Part shown: in pieces, positions 49,469-60,443 of the stretch
How positions within the stretch are numbered: the stretch's first letter is position 1
Layout: each line of letters starts with the position of its first letter
Assembly: GCA_951804985.1 (NCBI GenBank)
Contig: OX638132.1
Coordinates: forward strand, 20,441,529-20,505,528
DNA: 64,000 nucleotides
Reading direction: 5' to 3'
Source: Dryomyza anilis
Lineage: Eukaryota; Arthropoda; Insecta; Diptera; Dryomyzidae
Position numbers and translations under genes: made by a program
Notes under the pieces: generated by a model
Told to the model about the DNA's origin: nothing
Seen by the model: the letters and a program-made list of their open reading frames with translations, nothing else
Database searches by the model: none

Positions 49469-50561
49469 CACCGTGCGACAGTACTTTGCACACTTAAAAA
49501 ATAATTTAAAAAAATATATTTTTTGTGTCATTCGCATCCTGCTTTTACTTGTATTTGAAGTGCAACTGCATATCACTTTTTAATATTTAGAAAATTTTAT
49601 ATTTTTTGCGTCACTTTTAAAAACCATGGATAGGATCTTGTAGGAGAAACCTCATAGATAAAGAAGTCGAAAACCGCTTAGCGATATCAATTCCTATACG
49701 GGTTTTACATGCATTTGAAGTGCATATCATTTTTTAATATTTAGAAAATTTATATTTTTTTGCATCACTTTTAAAAACCATGGATGGGATCTTGAAGCAG
49801 AAACTCACAGATGATGAATTCGAAAACCGATTCGCGATATCAATTCGTAAAACCCGTATAGTTTTACTTGTATTTAAAAATCATAAAATTCTAGTTGTGA
49901 ATAATATTAGATTTTAAAACCATCAATTTAACATTCAATATAACATCAATTGTATTTATTTTATACGTAATTGCGCGAATATCGCGAATCGTATTTCGAA
50001 TTCATCATTTATGAGGTTTCTGCTACTAGATCCCATCCATGGTTTTTAAAAGTGACGCAAAAAAATATAAAATTTTCTAAATATTAAAAAGTGATATGCA
50101 CTTCAAATGCATGTAAAACCCGTATAAGAATTTATATCGCAAAGCGGTTTTCGAATTAATCATCTGTGAGGTTTCTGCTACAAGATCATATCCTTGGTTT
50201 TTAAAAGTGAGGCAACGAAATATAAATTTTATTTAAATATTAAAAAGTGATATGCAGTTGCAATTCAAATGCAAGTAAAACCCGGATGCAAATTGATATC
50301 GCTAAGCGATTTTCGAATTCATGATGATTGGGTTTACTGCTACAAGATGCATTCAATTGTTTTTGAAAGTGACGAAAAAAATATATTTTTTGAAATTATT
50401 TCAAAATATGGTACACACTTGCATTTGAAATGCATTTTAAATCGCAAACGAATTGATCCAATAAAACGATGAACGCACATATCCTTGGATTGGTATCTAG
50501 ATTTACGTACATATCGATTTTTTTAAGTGTACAAAAATTTTTTAATTTTTGTAGCACGGTG
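49469..50561. mobile_element. 1.1-kb palindromic element with a modular structure
   Basis: The ends CACCGTGCGACAG and TTTGTAGCACGGTG are inverted, with TTA on both sides. Each arm holds two diverged copies of a roughly 185-bp module that includes GCGTCACTTTTAAAAACCAT, so four modules are arranged as two forward and two reverse around about 49930. A 67-codon frame at 50269-50472 lies in one module and is not conserved in the others. Confidence 0.8.
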
Positions 50562-50770
50562 TTATGTAGTAATTTTTTTGTAGTAAAATGTGGTATACTG
50601 TAGTAATTTGACGTATCTTGTGGAACTAAGATATCTTGTGTTAATTAGTGGGAGTTTGTAGTAAGTGTAGTAATTTGTGGTAATTTAAAGGATATTGTGG
50701 TAAATTTCAGCTATGGTATTTTGAGAGAATTGGCTGTGGTAAAATGAGAATTCTTGTGGCGACAGCAAAC
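50562..50770. repeat. GT/TTGTAGTAA-rich low-complexity stretch
   Basis: TGTAGTAATTTG and TTGTGGTAATTT words recur without a fixed period. C is scarce on this strand. Confidence 0.6.
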
Positions 50771-51190
50771 ACATCTTAAATTGTAAATCGAATACTGAAA
50801 TGACACTATCCATAACAATACAGTGATATTATGTGCATTTTTACAGTATTTCAATATCAATAGCATTTTTTTGTGACTGCCATGATTCTGTCAACTCTGC
50901 ACGGTTCGTTAACAATTATGATCATCAATTATGTGGCCGCTCAGTGTGGCAACACTCAACGTCAGTATCCACACACTTGTTTGGTTATGTGTGAACGAAA
51001 CTGTGTGTGCAAATAATGTGTATACCCAGCAGGACGTGAACAAAGCGCTAAATTTGAGGGTTCCATAGACTTTCTTGAAAGAAACAAATTTTCGTCATTA
51101 ATCATGTGACATATTCACAAATTTACTTTTGATCTAAATTCCAAAAACAAACAAACATTGCATTAAAATCGTTTCAAAAACATTAAAGGT
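50771..51190. other. Non-coding DNA, nothing recognised
   Basis: CACTCAACGTCAGTA is shared with about 17391. Nothing else was found. Confidence 0.35.
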
Positions 51191-51594
51191 TTAAATTCGA
51201 TGAAAATCGGCCATGTTTCGGCTTTCGATCTAATTCCGATCGAATTTCATATAAAATTTGTAAACAAAAGATTTTGAATTCGATGTCGCACTACAAAAAA
51301 TGTATTTTTCAAACAAATTCAAATCGCTGAAGTTAAAGTTAAAGCAAACGGATTGAATTCATTGAAAAATATAATTTTTGTACTGAGGCATCGAATTTAA
51401 AACCGTTTGTGTTTTTATATTTATACCAAGTTCAATTTCAATTGATTTTTTATATTTGATATTTGGCTATTTTTGGTCAGTCTTTTTTAATGCATGATTT
51501 GCATTTGTTTACTTATTTTATATGAAATTCGATCAGAATTCGAGTCGGAACATGACCAATACGGTTTAATTTGTATTGAAAAATCGGACAATTT
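51191..51594. repeat. Inverted-repeat element fragment
   Basis: The CGAATTTCATATAAAATTTG segment with the GGCCATGTTTCGG before it (51205-51265) returns inverted at about 51515-51560 (ATTTTATATGAAATTCGATC, then GAACATGACC). Its middle matches 9652-9850. It overlaps the left arm of the larger inverted duplication. Confidence 0.55.
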
Positions 51595-52330
51595 TTTTTT
51601 TTTACTTTGTCGTATGACTTATATGCTGGCAACAAAAAAACTCACAAAAAGATCATACTCAACGTTTTGTTCGATACATGAATCAAAAATTGTAGTCACA
51701 CGATATTCAACCGATATTCAAACGAATTGTAGCCGATATCGTTGTCACCGGGAAATACATGTTTGGTGCGTAACTTAAATTTGAATCACAATCACGCGTG
51801 CGTCACGTAAAAAATTATGTCGCAAAATTATGTTAATTGTACCCACTCACGGACGTTTTTGTTCTACTCACACTCATTCACAATCACGAGAGTAAATAAA
51901 GATTTAATTACAAATACATATGTTGTAAACTCATATCATTAAAAATGAAAGTACATTATTTTACTATAACCGTCATGTTACTCCACGTAACTGCACATTT
52001 GTTTGCTGTTGTCATGCTTACCGACTCGAAGGTTGTAACTACCTCATGTTTACTGACTTGGAGTTTGCCACAATCGCATGCTTACAGAATATGAGGTTGG
52101 CACAACCGAAACTGCGCAGGTAATCTAAATTCGAAGTTTCAATGAGCTCTTCTAGTTTTCTTCAACAGACAGACAGAGACACAGTCATCCAAAATTTATT
52201 GTTGCAAACGGATGACCAAACGGAATATATTCTTTCACTCTTAGTGCAGAGTATAAAAATATTCAGTGTTAATGCATTAGACGTGTATTCTGCTGTTATT
52301 TAAGCCGTTTAAAAGACGTTTTATCCCGAT
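51395..52330 (+). repeat. Left arm of a large inverted duplication
   Basis: From ATTTAAAACCGTTTGTGTTT to AAGACGTTTTATCCCGAT this arm matches the reverse complement of 53435-54229. A sampled 155-bp stretch differs at about five positions. The arm has about 100 bp more, a Helentron 3' piece at about 52170-52268 (ACAGACAGACAGAGACACAG to GTGCAGAGTATAAAAA). A 1.1-kb spacer follows. Confidence 0.88.
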
Positions 52331-52549
52331 GGGTATAGTTGACGCGTACATCAACTGCACTTGACTGGCGTCCATATTATTGCACAGACTGCCGCAAAAT
52401 ATTGGATGCCAAGGAGTATGTGCTGCCCAGAGCAGTTCTGATTGCTTTAATTGCATTTCGCCACACGGATGCGCCATCAAAATTATCTCGACCTTAAAGT
52501 GAAGTCCATTGTCTCGCCCTATTGTCCGAACGTCGCTATTGAGAGTGTA
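52277..52549 (-). pseudogene. Possible coding relic, unidentified (about 90 codons)
   Basis: An open frame runs from a stop at 52550-52552 down to TAA at 52277. It contains an ATG at 52480 and reads peptide-like sequence (MAHPCGEMQLKQSELLWAAH, then HPIFCGSLCNNMDA). Local GC content is near 45%, unlike the surrounding AT-rich DNA. The last 17 codons lie in the duplicated arm. No family is recognised and no splice pair was found. It could be chance, a retroelement remnant, or the end of an exon. Confidence 0.18.
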
Positions 52550-53196
52550 CTATAAACTTTTGAATAATCAAATCGAAGCCTTAAATCATCAAATACACAC
52601 AAAATAGTACTTAACTCTAAAATACTCTCGACGCATAATAGTAGAATTAATAATAATAATGATGGCACATGTCAAATTACATTGAGTTAGGTATTAGAAG
52701 ATTTTGGAGGTCCTAATTGTCTACAGCATACTATTGTTTGCATTTAATACAAACGTATTAAGTAATATATACACTATCTGCTATAATTTGGTCTTTGTTA
52801 TTCTGCTTATACAAATTTAATCATATTAAATTATGAGTTTCACAATGCTTAGTTCACGAGATATTCAAAATTTTTGTTTGGACAGTATTTGAATTTTTTG
52901 AATAGGTTATTGAAGAAAAATTCACCTGCTCATACTAAATTTATGTATGATCTGGAGGCGCCTTGGCACACCCTTTTAAGTTCTAGTAAGTCGCTCCTAC
53001 TTGTCCTCTTTTTGAGATTTATCTTAATTTAAAATTTTTGTGGAATCATGGGTACTCAAGGTTAAATTTTGTTTCTAAGGTTGCCACCGTCCAGTTATGG
53101 GTAAGAGCGTGGTATATGTCTCCATATTCCATAGATCAGAACCAGTTTCAACTTCTCCAAATATCTTGAATGTGTATTCAGTGTTGGTAATATATA
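52550..53196. other. Spacer of the inverted duplication, nothing recognised
   Basis: No gene or terminal repeat. This sequence is not duplicated in the window. Confidence 0.4.
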
Positions 53197-54323
53197 CGCA
53201 GAAAAAAATAATCGACGTAAATATAACAACCAATATTAATTGCATTCATTAATCAATCCAGCAAGGAATTTCTCCAATTTAATGAAAACATTTGCTATTG
53301 TTCGTTATATAAGCAATTGCGTTCGTTAATATGAATATTTGTACGTTAATGCAGCAAATAATTTAGTCGGCGCAGTTGTAGCAAATATAATTGCTCAAAT
53401 GCAATAATGTAGCAAAAGGAATTGCTGATTTAACGATCGGGATAAAACGTCTTTTAAACGGCTTAAATAATAGCAAAATACGCGTCTAATGCATTAACAC
53501 TTGAAGAAAACTAGAAGAGCTAGATAATTGAAACTTCGAAATTAGATTACCTGCGCAGTTTTGGTTGTGCCAACCTCATATTCTGTAAGCATGCGATTGT
53601 AGCAAACTCCAAGTCAGTAAACATGAGGTAGTTACAACCTTCTATTCGGTAAGCATGACAACAGCAAACAAATGTGCAGTTACGTGGAGTAACATGACGG
53701 TTATAGTAAAATAATGTACTTTCATTTTTAATAATATGAGGTTACAACATATGTGTTTGTAATTAAATCTTTATTTACTCTCGTGATTGTTAATGAGTGT
53801 GAGTAGAACTAAAACGTCCGTGAGTGGGTACAATTAACATAATTTTGCGACATAATTTTTCACGTGACGCACGCGTGATTGTGATTCAAATTTAAGTTAC
53901 GCCCCGGTGACAACGATATCGGCTACAATTCGTTTGAATATCGTTTTTGATTCATGTATCAAACAAAACGTTGAGTATGCTCTTTTTGTGAGTTTTTTTG
54001 TTGCCAGCATATAAATCATACGACAAAGTAAAAAAAAAAATTGGCCGATTTTTCAATACAAATTAAACCATATTGGTCATGTTCCGACTCGAATTCTAAT
54101 CGAATTTCATATAAAATAAGTAAACAAATGCAAATCATGCATTAAAAAAGACTGACCAAAAATAGCCAAATATCAAAAATCAATTGAAATTGAACTTGGT
54201 ATAAATATAAAAACACAAACGGTTTTAAATGTTTTCATTAAATAAGTGAATTTCTTTGCTGGATTGATTAATGAATGGAATTAATATCGGTTGCTATATT
54301 TACGTCGATTATTGTTTTCTGTG
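53197..54323. mobile_element. TIR element (1,127 bp) carrying duplicated local DNA
   Basis: The left end CGCAGAAAAAAATAATCGAC returns inverted as GTCGATTATTGTTTTCTGTG. The similarity extends about 95 bp (AATCAATCCAGCAA is shared). TA lies on both sides. The interior from 53435 to 54229 is not element-like: it is the inverted copy of 51395-52330. Confidence 0.8.
53435..54229 (-). repeat. Right arm of the large inverted duplication (cargo)
   Basis: ATCGGGATAAAACGTCTTTT to AAACACAAACGGTTTTAAAT is the reverse complement of the left arm. It lacks the Helentron piece found there. Its end at 54229 directly abuts the TIR-side sequence GTTTTCATTAAATAAG. Confidence 0.88.
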
Positions 54324-55151
54324 TAGTTAACTTTTAGTAAATTTAAACCATTTTTAAACTTATTTTAATTATATTGTTGAACTCGAGAAATTCTCAAAAT
54401 AGTCTTCTGAAGAGTTCATATACTTTGCATATTTTGTTTTTTTGCAGTCACCTTAAGTAATTAGTTACCCGTTATCCTTCAAAGAGTCTACAGTTCAACA
54501 TTCTCAAAGGTTGATGTATTATTTTTTTTTAATATGTACTATTTTGTGCATTTCTCGAGTTCAACAACTGGTAATACTAATTTTTGTAAAGAAATAAATA
54601 TGAAAGGTAGGTACGTAGTTTGAACTTGTGCTTGCTCTGCGAATGCAAAAACATTTCTTTCCGTAAAACTTTCTGTGACCAGTTCATTGTACTACACAAA
54701 TAGCACAATTCTGAGCGGTTTTATTGAACCTATTTAGAAATGTTATTCATGAGATTCAAAAATCCCAGCAACTGAATTGAATGCGTGCTCATTGTCAATT
54801 CGTTGGCATCTGAAGCAGTATATTTGACAGGCAGGTAAATGGACGGCATGGGTGTCACAAATAAATAAAACGAAATGCAAGAACGAAATCGTCTGGATAT
54901 GCATTTGGGATTGATATTTTGATATGTGTTATGTTATATGAGAGAAATATCTGACGCCTGAGTTGCATTCTTTGGTTTAATGGAATCATAATAAAAATTA
55001 TTACACCCATTTTTGAATTTTGAAGACTTTTCATGGTAAACATTTCAAAGTAGTTTTCTTCGGGCTCGTTCATAATTTATGGAAAAAAAATTATGCAAAG
55101 AATAAAAATTATTCGCGATCTTAATTTGACTTTCCGATGGAAGCGTCGCTA
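54324..55151. other. Non-coding DNA, nothing recognised
   Basis: CTCGAGAAAT/ATTTCTCGAG words lie at about 54382 and 54551 in inverted orientation. Nothing else was found. Confidence 0.35.
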
Positions 55152-55331
55152 AACTCAGAAAAAAAACTATAGAATCAATAGTTTTTTGCTATTAGTCAAT
55201 ATTATTATTTTAATAGTTAATAGTTACCATTAAATACTATAAAATACTATTAAATCATTTTTGAGTTTATATAAAAAATATTTATTTTTGTTTACTATTG
55301 AATCAATAACTGTAGATTTTTTTTCTGTGTG
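55152..55331 (+). mobile_element. MITE family C, copy (180 bp)
   Basis: It starts AACTCAGAAAAAAAACTATA after TA and ends TTTTTTTTCTGTGTG before TA. The interior has AATCAATAGTTTTTTGCTAT, as in the 7051 copy. Confidence 0.75.
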
Positions 55332-55520
55332 TAGCAATTTAAGATTTATCTCACAAAGTTGGCAACGCTGGTGCTGCCAAACTTCTGGATGATTTGAAGT
55401 TCAATATACATTTTAAATTCAAAATTATAAAGAAAAATCACTACTCAGCAGAATTTGTAGAAATTTTCAATTTTTACTATTTAGTTAGAAAAGCCGAAAT
55501 TATCAGATTTTTCGCCACTT

Positions 55521-56415
55521 CACAGAAATAAAAATTCTTCAATATAACGAATTTATTCATAAATATTATGAATCTTTTCACCAACTAACAGATTCATCAG
55601 ATAGTAGCCGCGGTAGCTCAGTTACTACGTTGGACTGCGAGCCGAAAGGTCCCCGGTTCAAGCCTGGACTGGGGCTGACAACATCTCTTCATAGAAAAAT
55701 TTTTCTATACCGCGCTACCTCTCGGCAGTAAATGGCAAACCTACGAGAGTAAAACATTGCCTATGAAAAGCTCTCACTCGCCGTTCGGATTCGGCAATAA
55801 ACTGTAGGTCCCACCACTTTGAGTACAAATATAACACGCACAGCTCAAAATGGTGAGAGAGCTCGGCCGAAGTTCTATACGGGACTGTAGCGCCAAACTA
55901 TTATTATTATTATGAATTTTTTCACCAACTACCAGATTCATCATATTGATACCGCCGTTCATTAAATGACATATTAATGAATGCATTTATTATATATATG
56001 AACAAAATATTCAATACAATGAATTTCAATTGTCATATTGATGAATTTTTTCATAATATTAAAAAAAAATATATATATAAAATAATTCGAAAAAGTACAA
56101 CAGTCAAATATTATAAAAAAAAAAAAAATGTCCGAAAAAAACTGGACAAAAAAAAATTCCGAACAAAAATATTTTGATAGAAATTTAATGAACAGCGTTC
56201 TTCAATATGAAGAACATATATGTGGTATTTTTGGTTCATTAATATGATGCAACGTATTCTTCACATACAGTTCATCATATTGAAGAACACTTTTTCGACA
56301 ATTGCCAAGCGTTCTTCATATTTATGATAGCATATCAATGGTTCTTCAATACAATGAATCATGGTTTGAAGAAAGGAAATCATCATCATATTGATGCATT
56401 CCATTTTTTTCTATG
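55521..56415 (-). mobile_element. TIR element family D, interrupted by a SINE
   Basis: It starts CACAGAAATAAAAATTCTTC and ends near TTTTTTTCTATG. Removing the SINE and one copy of its flanking repeat gives about 550 bp, so this copy also carries internal deletions. Lys-rich frames in the A-runs are artefacts. Confidence 0.75.
55607..55911 (+). mobile_element. tRNA-derived SINE with an unusually long flanking repeat
   Basis: GCCGCGGTAGCTCAG starts it, but the A box has lost bases (TTACTACG replaces TGGTTAGTGCG). The B box GGTTCAAGCCT is intact and the tail is (TTA)n. The flanks are near-identical direct repeats of roughly 35-39 bp (55568-55606 and 55912-55950) that share TTTTCACCAACTA and CAGATTCATCA. 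Confidence 0.9.
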
Positions 56416-57000
56416 TTCAAAAGCGGTCCAAAACATTAATTAAAACCAAAATTTTGATGTAGACGGAAAAAAATATTCCTGTTTGAAAGTTAAATGTTTT
56501 CGTTAATAACATCTTTAATTAAAACATTGTTACTCGCAGTTCCGATTGGACATAGATACGATATCCCATACTTCAAAATTATAATTTCTCAATATTTGAT
56601 TTTTAATTACGGAAAAACATACAAAAATGTCATTAACTGGAATTTTCAAAAATTTCTTCTACAACCCAGCAAACCAAACGATAATTTTACGATATCGAAA
56701 CGATATCATTTATAGGCTCAAATTGTCGTTTTCGATAATCAATAATGATACGAAAACTATAGGGGTTTCGATAAAAACGAACCTGTCTAAAACGATATCA
56801 TTGTTTTTGTCGTTATAGATATCGAGATGATATCATAAATGGATTAATTTTCGATAAACAAATTTCATTTGTTCAGAAATTTTTATTTTTTGACAAAAAT
56901 TATGAAGAATACGCAATTAAATTTTCAAATACATTGAGTTTTATATCTTAAATTTATCATTATTTTATCAAATTTAAAAATTATCGTCAAATGGTATGTA
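56416..57000. other. Non-coding DNA with clustered CGATATC words
   Basis: ACGATATC or its complement occurs repeatedly between 56686 and 56840, in both orientations (CGATATCGAAACGATATCAT, then ATAGATATCGAGATGATATC). This may be a small decayed palindromic element. Confidence 0.4.
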
Positions 57001-57220
57001 CACCCAGAAAAAAATTCCCTCAAATCCCATTAAAATTGGTCAATAGGACAATTATTGATTTAATAGTATACAAAAAATAAAAATTTTCATATAAACTCAA
57101 TGGCAATGTTATGGTATTTTCTAGTATTTAATGGTATTTTCCGATTAAAATAATAATTTATCCTATTGAATATTTTTAATAGTAAAAAACTATTATTTAT
57201 ATAGTATTTTTTTCTGGGTG
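57001..57220 (-). mobile_element. MITE family C (220 bp), flanked by TA
   Basis: CACCCAGAAAAAAATTCC on the left is inverted as TTTTTTTCTGGGTG on the right, with TA at 56999-57000 and 57221-57222. It aligns in reverse with 7051-7249. Confidence 0.88.
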
Positions 57221-57285
57221 TAGGGAACTTACTTTCTTTAGGGGGAGTAACAATATTCGCACAAACTTAATATGCCATGTACTAG

Positions 57286-57636
57286 AGATGGTCATGTGAG
57301 TGGGTTTTGACTCACAATCACTCACGCTCACGAAAGACAATTTCTAATCACTCATAATCACTCCCAGTTTTTTGTTCTACTCAACCTCATTCACAATCAC
57401 AATCACGTGAGTAAATTAAGTTTCACTCAAGTGAATCACGCATAATAACGTTTTTTAAATTCTGCGATAAATTCGGCAGACTCACGCAAAAATTATACTC
57501 ACTCACAGACACCCACGGACTTTTTTTTTGTTCTACTCACTCACTATCACGGAAGTAAATAAAGATTTAATCGTAATCTTGTGGTCACGCGTGGTTTACG
57601 TGAATCACGCTAAAATCTACTCACGTGCCCATCTAT
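57286..57636. mobile_element. TIR-like element rich in TCACTCAC words (about 350 bp)
   Basis: The left AGAGATGGTCATGTGAGT and the right ACTCACGTGCCCATCT are inverted. The AGAGATGG-type end resembles hAT ends, but no 8-bp duplication was found. The central GGACTTTTTTTTTGTTCTACTC matches part of the 51.8-kb inverted-duplication arm. Confidence 0.6.
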
Positions 57637-57897
57637 ACCCTGTACCCCATGGTTTTTCTTGGAATTTGTTACCCACTTTAAAAAAAAGTGCTGCTTTCAT
57701 CTCCACTGACTTAAATGGCTCGCTGATGGCGATTATATATAAAAAAAAAGTCAAAAAATCATAAACCAAAGCAAAGTGTCCACAAGAGTTGCGGTTACTG
57801 TAATATGACGCAACTTCATACAACTTAATTTGGCTGCAATTTGTAACGCATAATAAATAAAATTCGTTTTGTATAAATTTAAACACTGGCACTTGTA
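57637..57897. other. Non-coding DNA, nothing convincing
   Basis: Overlapping open frames on both strands (78 and 91 codons) have no recognisable domain. Chance frames are likely. Confidence 0.3.
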
Positions 57898-59196
57898 CAC
57901 TATGAAAAAAACTTGAAATTGAATGGTGTTTTAATAGTAAAGCAATAATGTTGACTATTTAAATTGGTCAATAGGATGCATACCATTAGAACAAAAATAT
58001 TCCAACAATTAATAAAATAGTTTGTTTATTAATTTGTTAAAAGTAACAGTAATAACCATATGAACTAATTGTTGCGTAGCATAAAACAAATATGTCTCTA
58101 TTCGTGTTCATCATTTCATTTGCCAAAAGGTGAGACGTTTATTGTAGGAGAAAAAACATTAAAACACTAGTAGGGGAGACCGGGGCTAAGTCGACATCGG
58201 CCAAAGTCAATTTTTGCTTTAAAACGCGAATGGGATGTCAGATCAACTTCAAATTGTTACTGTTACTCGTAACATTAGGTGCCACTGTTACCAAAGAAGA
58301 GAAATCCATTATGTGCTTGAACTTAACTTTTATGTAATAAAATTTGTTTTTTGACTCCAAAAGTTAGATATTGATAACGCAGTAAACTGTTACTTGCCAT
58401 TAAAGTTTTGATTAGTTATATATTTTGTTATGAGTTTTATGTAGTAAGGAGTTCACTTATCATGTCGGGTTGATTTTGATTTTATTTTTCCATTCAATTC
58501 GCAATTTTATGCCAATAATATTAGGCTAAGTCTCGTGGGGTAAAGTCGACAAATAAGCATTTGGTCAAAGTAGATTCCGCGAAAATACAATTTATAAAAC
58601 TTTTTGTTCTATGAGTTTTACAAAGTAGTCCATTCTTACAATATAATGCGACTTGTCAATCAGTTGACCATGATTTAAGAAGTTATTGCAAAAAAAAGCT
58701 AAAATGTGAATAATATGAATAATGGTCAAACAATTTCGCGGGACCGGAAAAAAACAGCACGAATAGTTTTATTATATAATTCAATCAAATTGAAAGATAT
58801 CAGCAAAAATGTGCATTCGCGAGAAAAGTAGGTATTGTTGACTTTACCCCAGCCTATTTTAAGAAGCAGGTTTGAGGTGGAAACTACATATTGTAGATCT
58901 TTACAGCTTATGGAACATTTTAGCTAATGAATCAATCTATCCAACTGTATTATTATTTTTTTCCTATGTCATATGGTGGTCAAAATTAGCATTGATAATA
59001 AAGTGTCGACTTAGACCTGGTCTCCCCTATTTATAGCTTTATATTCAATATTATTGAAATTATTAAATTAATGGTATTGAACACTATCAAATTTATTAGA
59101 AAACTTTTGAATTAATATGAAAAAACGATTAATACATGTACCATAAAATCAATGATGGTACCATTAAGTACTTAAAGGAACATTTTCTTCTGAGTG
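57898..59196. mobile_element. Family C-related element split by another element
   Basis: It starts CACTATGAAAAAAACTTG after TA and ends TTTTCTTCTGAGTG. AAATTGGTCAATAGGATGCA and ATGGTACCATTAAG resemble family C words. The 58173-59027 element lies inside. Without it the length is about 440 bp. Confidence 0.55.
58173..59027. mobile_element. TIR element (855 bp) with GGGGAGACC ends
   Basis: GGGGAGACCGGGGCTAAGTC on the left returns inverted as GACTTAGACCTGGTCTCCCC on the right, with TGTCGA just inside both. 22 of 24 terminal bases match. TA lies on both sides. TAAAGTCGAC-type words recur inside near 58510-58565 and 58850. No transposase ORF. Confidence 0.88.
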
Positions 59197-59690
59197 CATC
59201 GTCTGATGGTCGTCTGAGGGGCCTTTATATTGCTGCTGGCTGCTGATCGTGTGACAAGTGGCCACCGTTGTAGATTATTTTTATGGTGTGTGTTAACAAC
59301 TGCAACAACCATCATTTACAAAGTCAACTGTAGTAGCATGGAAACGTTTGTTTAAGCCATAAACATGGTTAAACGGTCAACGCAATGGGGCAAGTGAACA
59401 TGCGGTGGTGGTCTTTGTGACTTCGGATTACAAACTTCAAAACCCAATTATAATCCAATCATGATAAATTTAAAATTTAAGAAAAGTGCTCGTACAGCTT
59501 TATAATTTGAAGTCATATGAAAAATTTTGTTTAGTTAGGGTGTATGCGAGTTTGACCAAATTGAATGGGTTTTCATTCGATCGCAGTAATTGTTAAAGTC
59601 CGTAATTAATCGATTATCATAAGTCTCTATCATCAAATGTTGTTCAATTTAGTTTGCTCGAAAATTTACTAAATTAAAAAGTTAATACCC
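59197..59690. other. Non-coding DNA, nothing recognised
   Basis: No supported feature. Confidence 0.4.
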
Positions 59691-60190
59691 TACTGGAAAA
59701 TGAACCGTTACGTGACTGGCGAGATGATGATTGTTGCCTGGTTCTAGTTTTGAACCATTCGTATGAAACGTACCGTTAACTTTTACATGGCTTAGTCATT
59801 GGAGGTAACCAATTTGAACCTCTTAGATACCGTCTTCGTACTGTCCTTAGGGGACCGGTAATCGTACTTTCAATCTTTCAACTAGTGACAGATATTTTTT
59901 CACCAGTCACGTGACCTGTTGTTTAAGGGTAATTCATACTGCCCTACAAGATAACGAACTGGTACTAGACTGGGCACCAGACTGGTATCTCGCAGATAAT
60001 TAATCGGAGGTAATTAACTTTTATATGAAATCATCCGGCAACTTTAACACGGCGTTGTCTTAGGAAGCAGTGAATTAACACATCATGCAGACCTTTAGAC
60101 CTATCACATAACTGGTCATCAAGATCCAGTCCTCAGTCGGCACTAATGGTACCGGTCACAGAACATGTGTAATTATTACGAAGAGTCTCC
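59691..60190. other. GC-richer island without an ORF
   Basis: Base composition jumps well above the surroundings, with many ACTGG/CCAGT and GGTAAC/GTTACC-like words (GAACTGGTACTAGACTGG). It begins ACCCTACTGGAAAATGAACC, which resembles a transposon end of the CCCTAGTGGAAA type, but no matching right end was found. All six frames are closed within 60 codons. Confidence 0.35.
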
Positions 60191-60443
60191 ACCAGTGTTC
60201 ACATTTTTGGCCAAAGCAAATGGAGTAGATTTGGAAAATTTGGGGAGTAGAAATAAGTAAAAAGGAATATAATTGTATATACTGCAAAATGGAGTGTATT
60301 TGATGTAAAAGGAGTACAAAATTAAATGTAGGATTAAATTTAATGAAAATGGAGTAAAAATATAGATTAGTGTATTAGATTTCTAAAAAAATCAAATTTA
60401 TATTTATTCTTGCTTCTATGTTTTTTTTTATAATGCTGATGTA
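60191..60443. other. AT-rich non-coding DNA with GGAGTA words
   Basis: AATGGAGTA-type words recur at 60218-60360 without a fixed period. Confidence 0.4.

Noticed and set aside
57528..57892. Overlapping 78- and 91-codon frames on opposite strands
   Set aside because: No domain or splice signal, and frames of this length are expected several times by chance in 64 kb of this composition.
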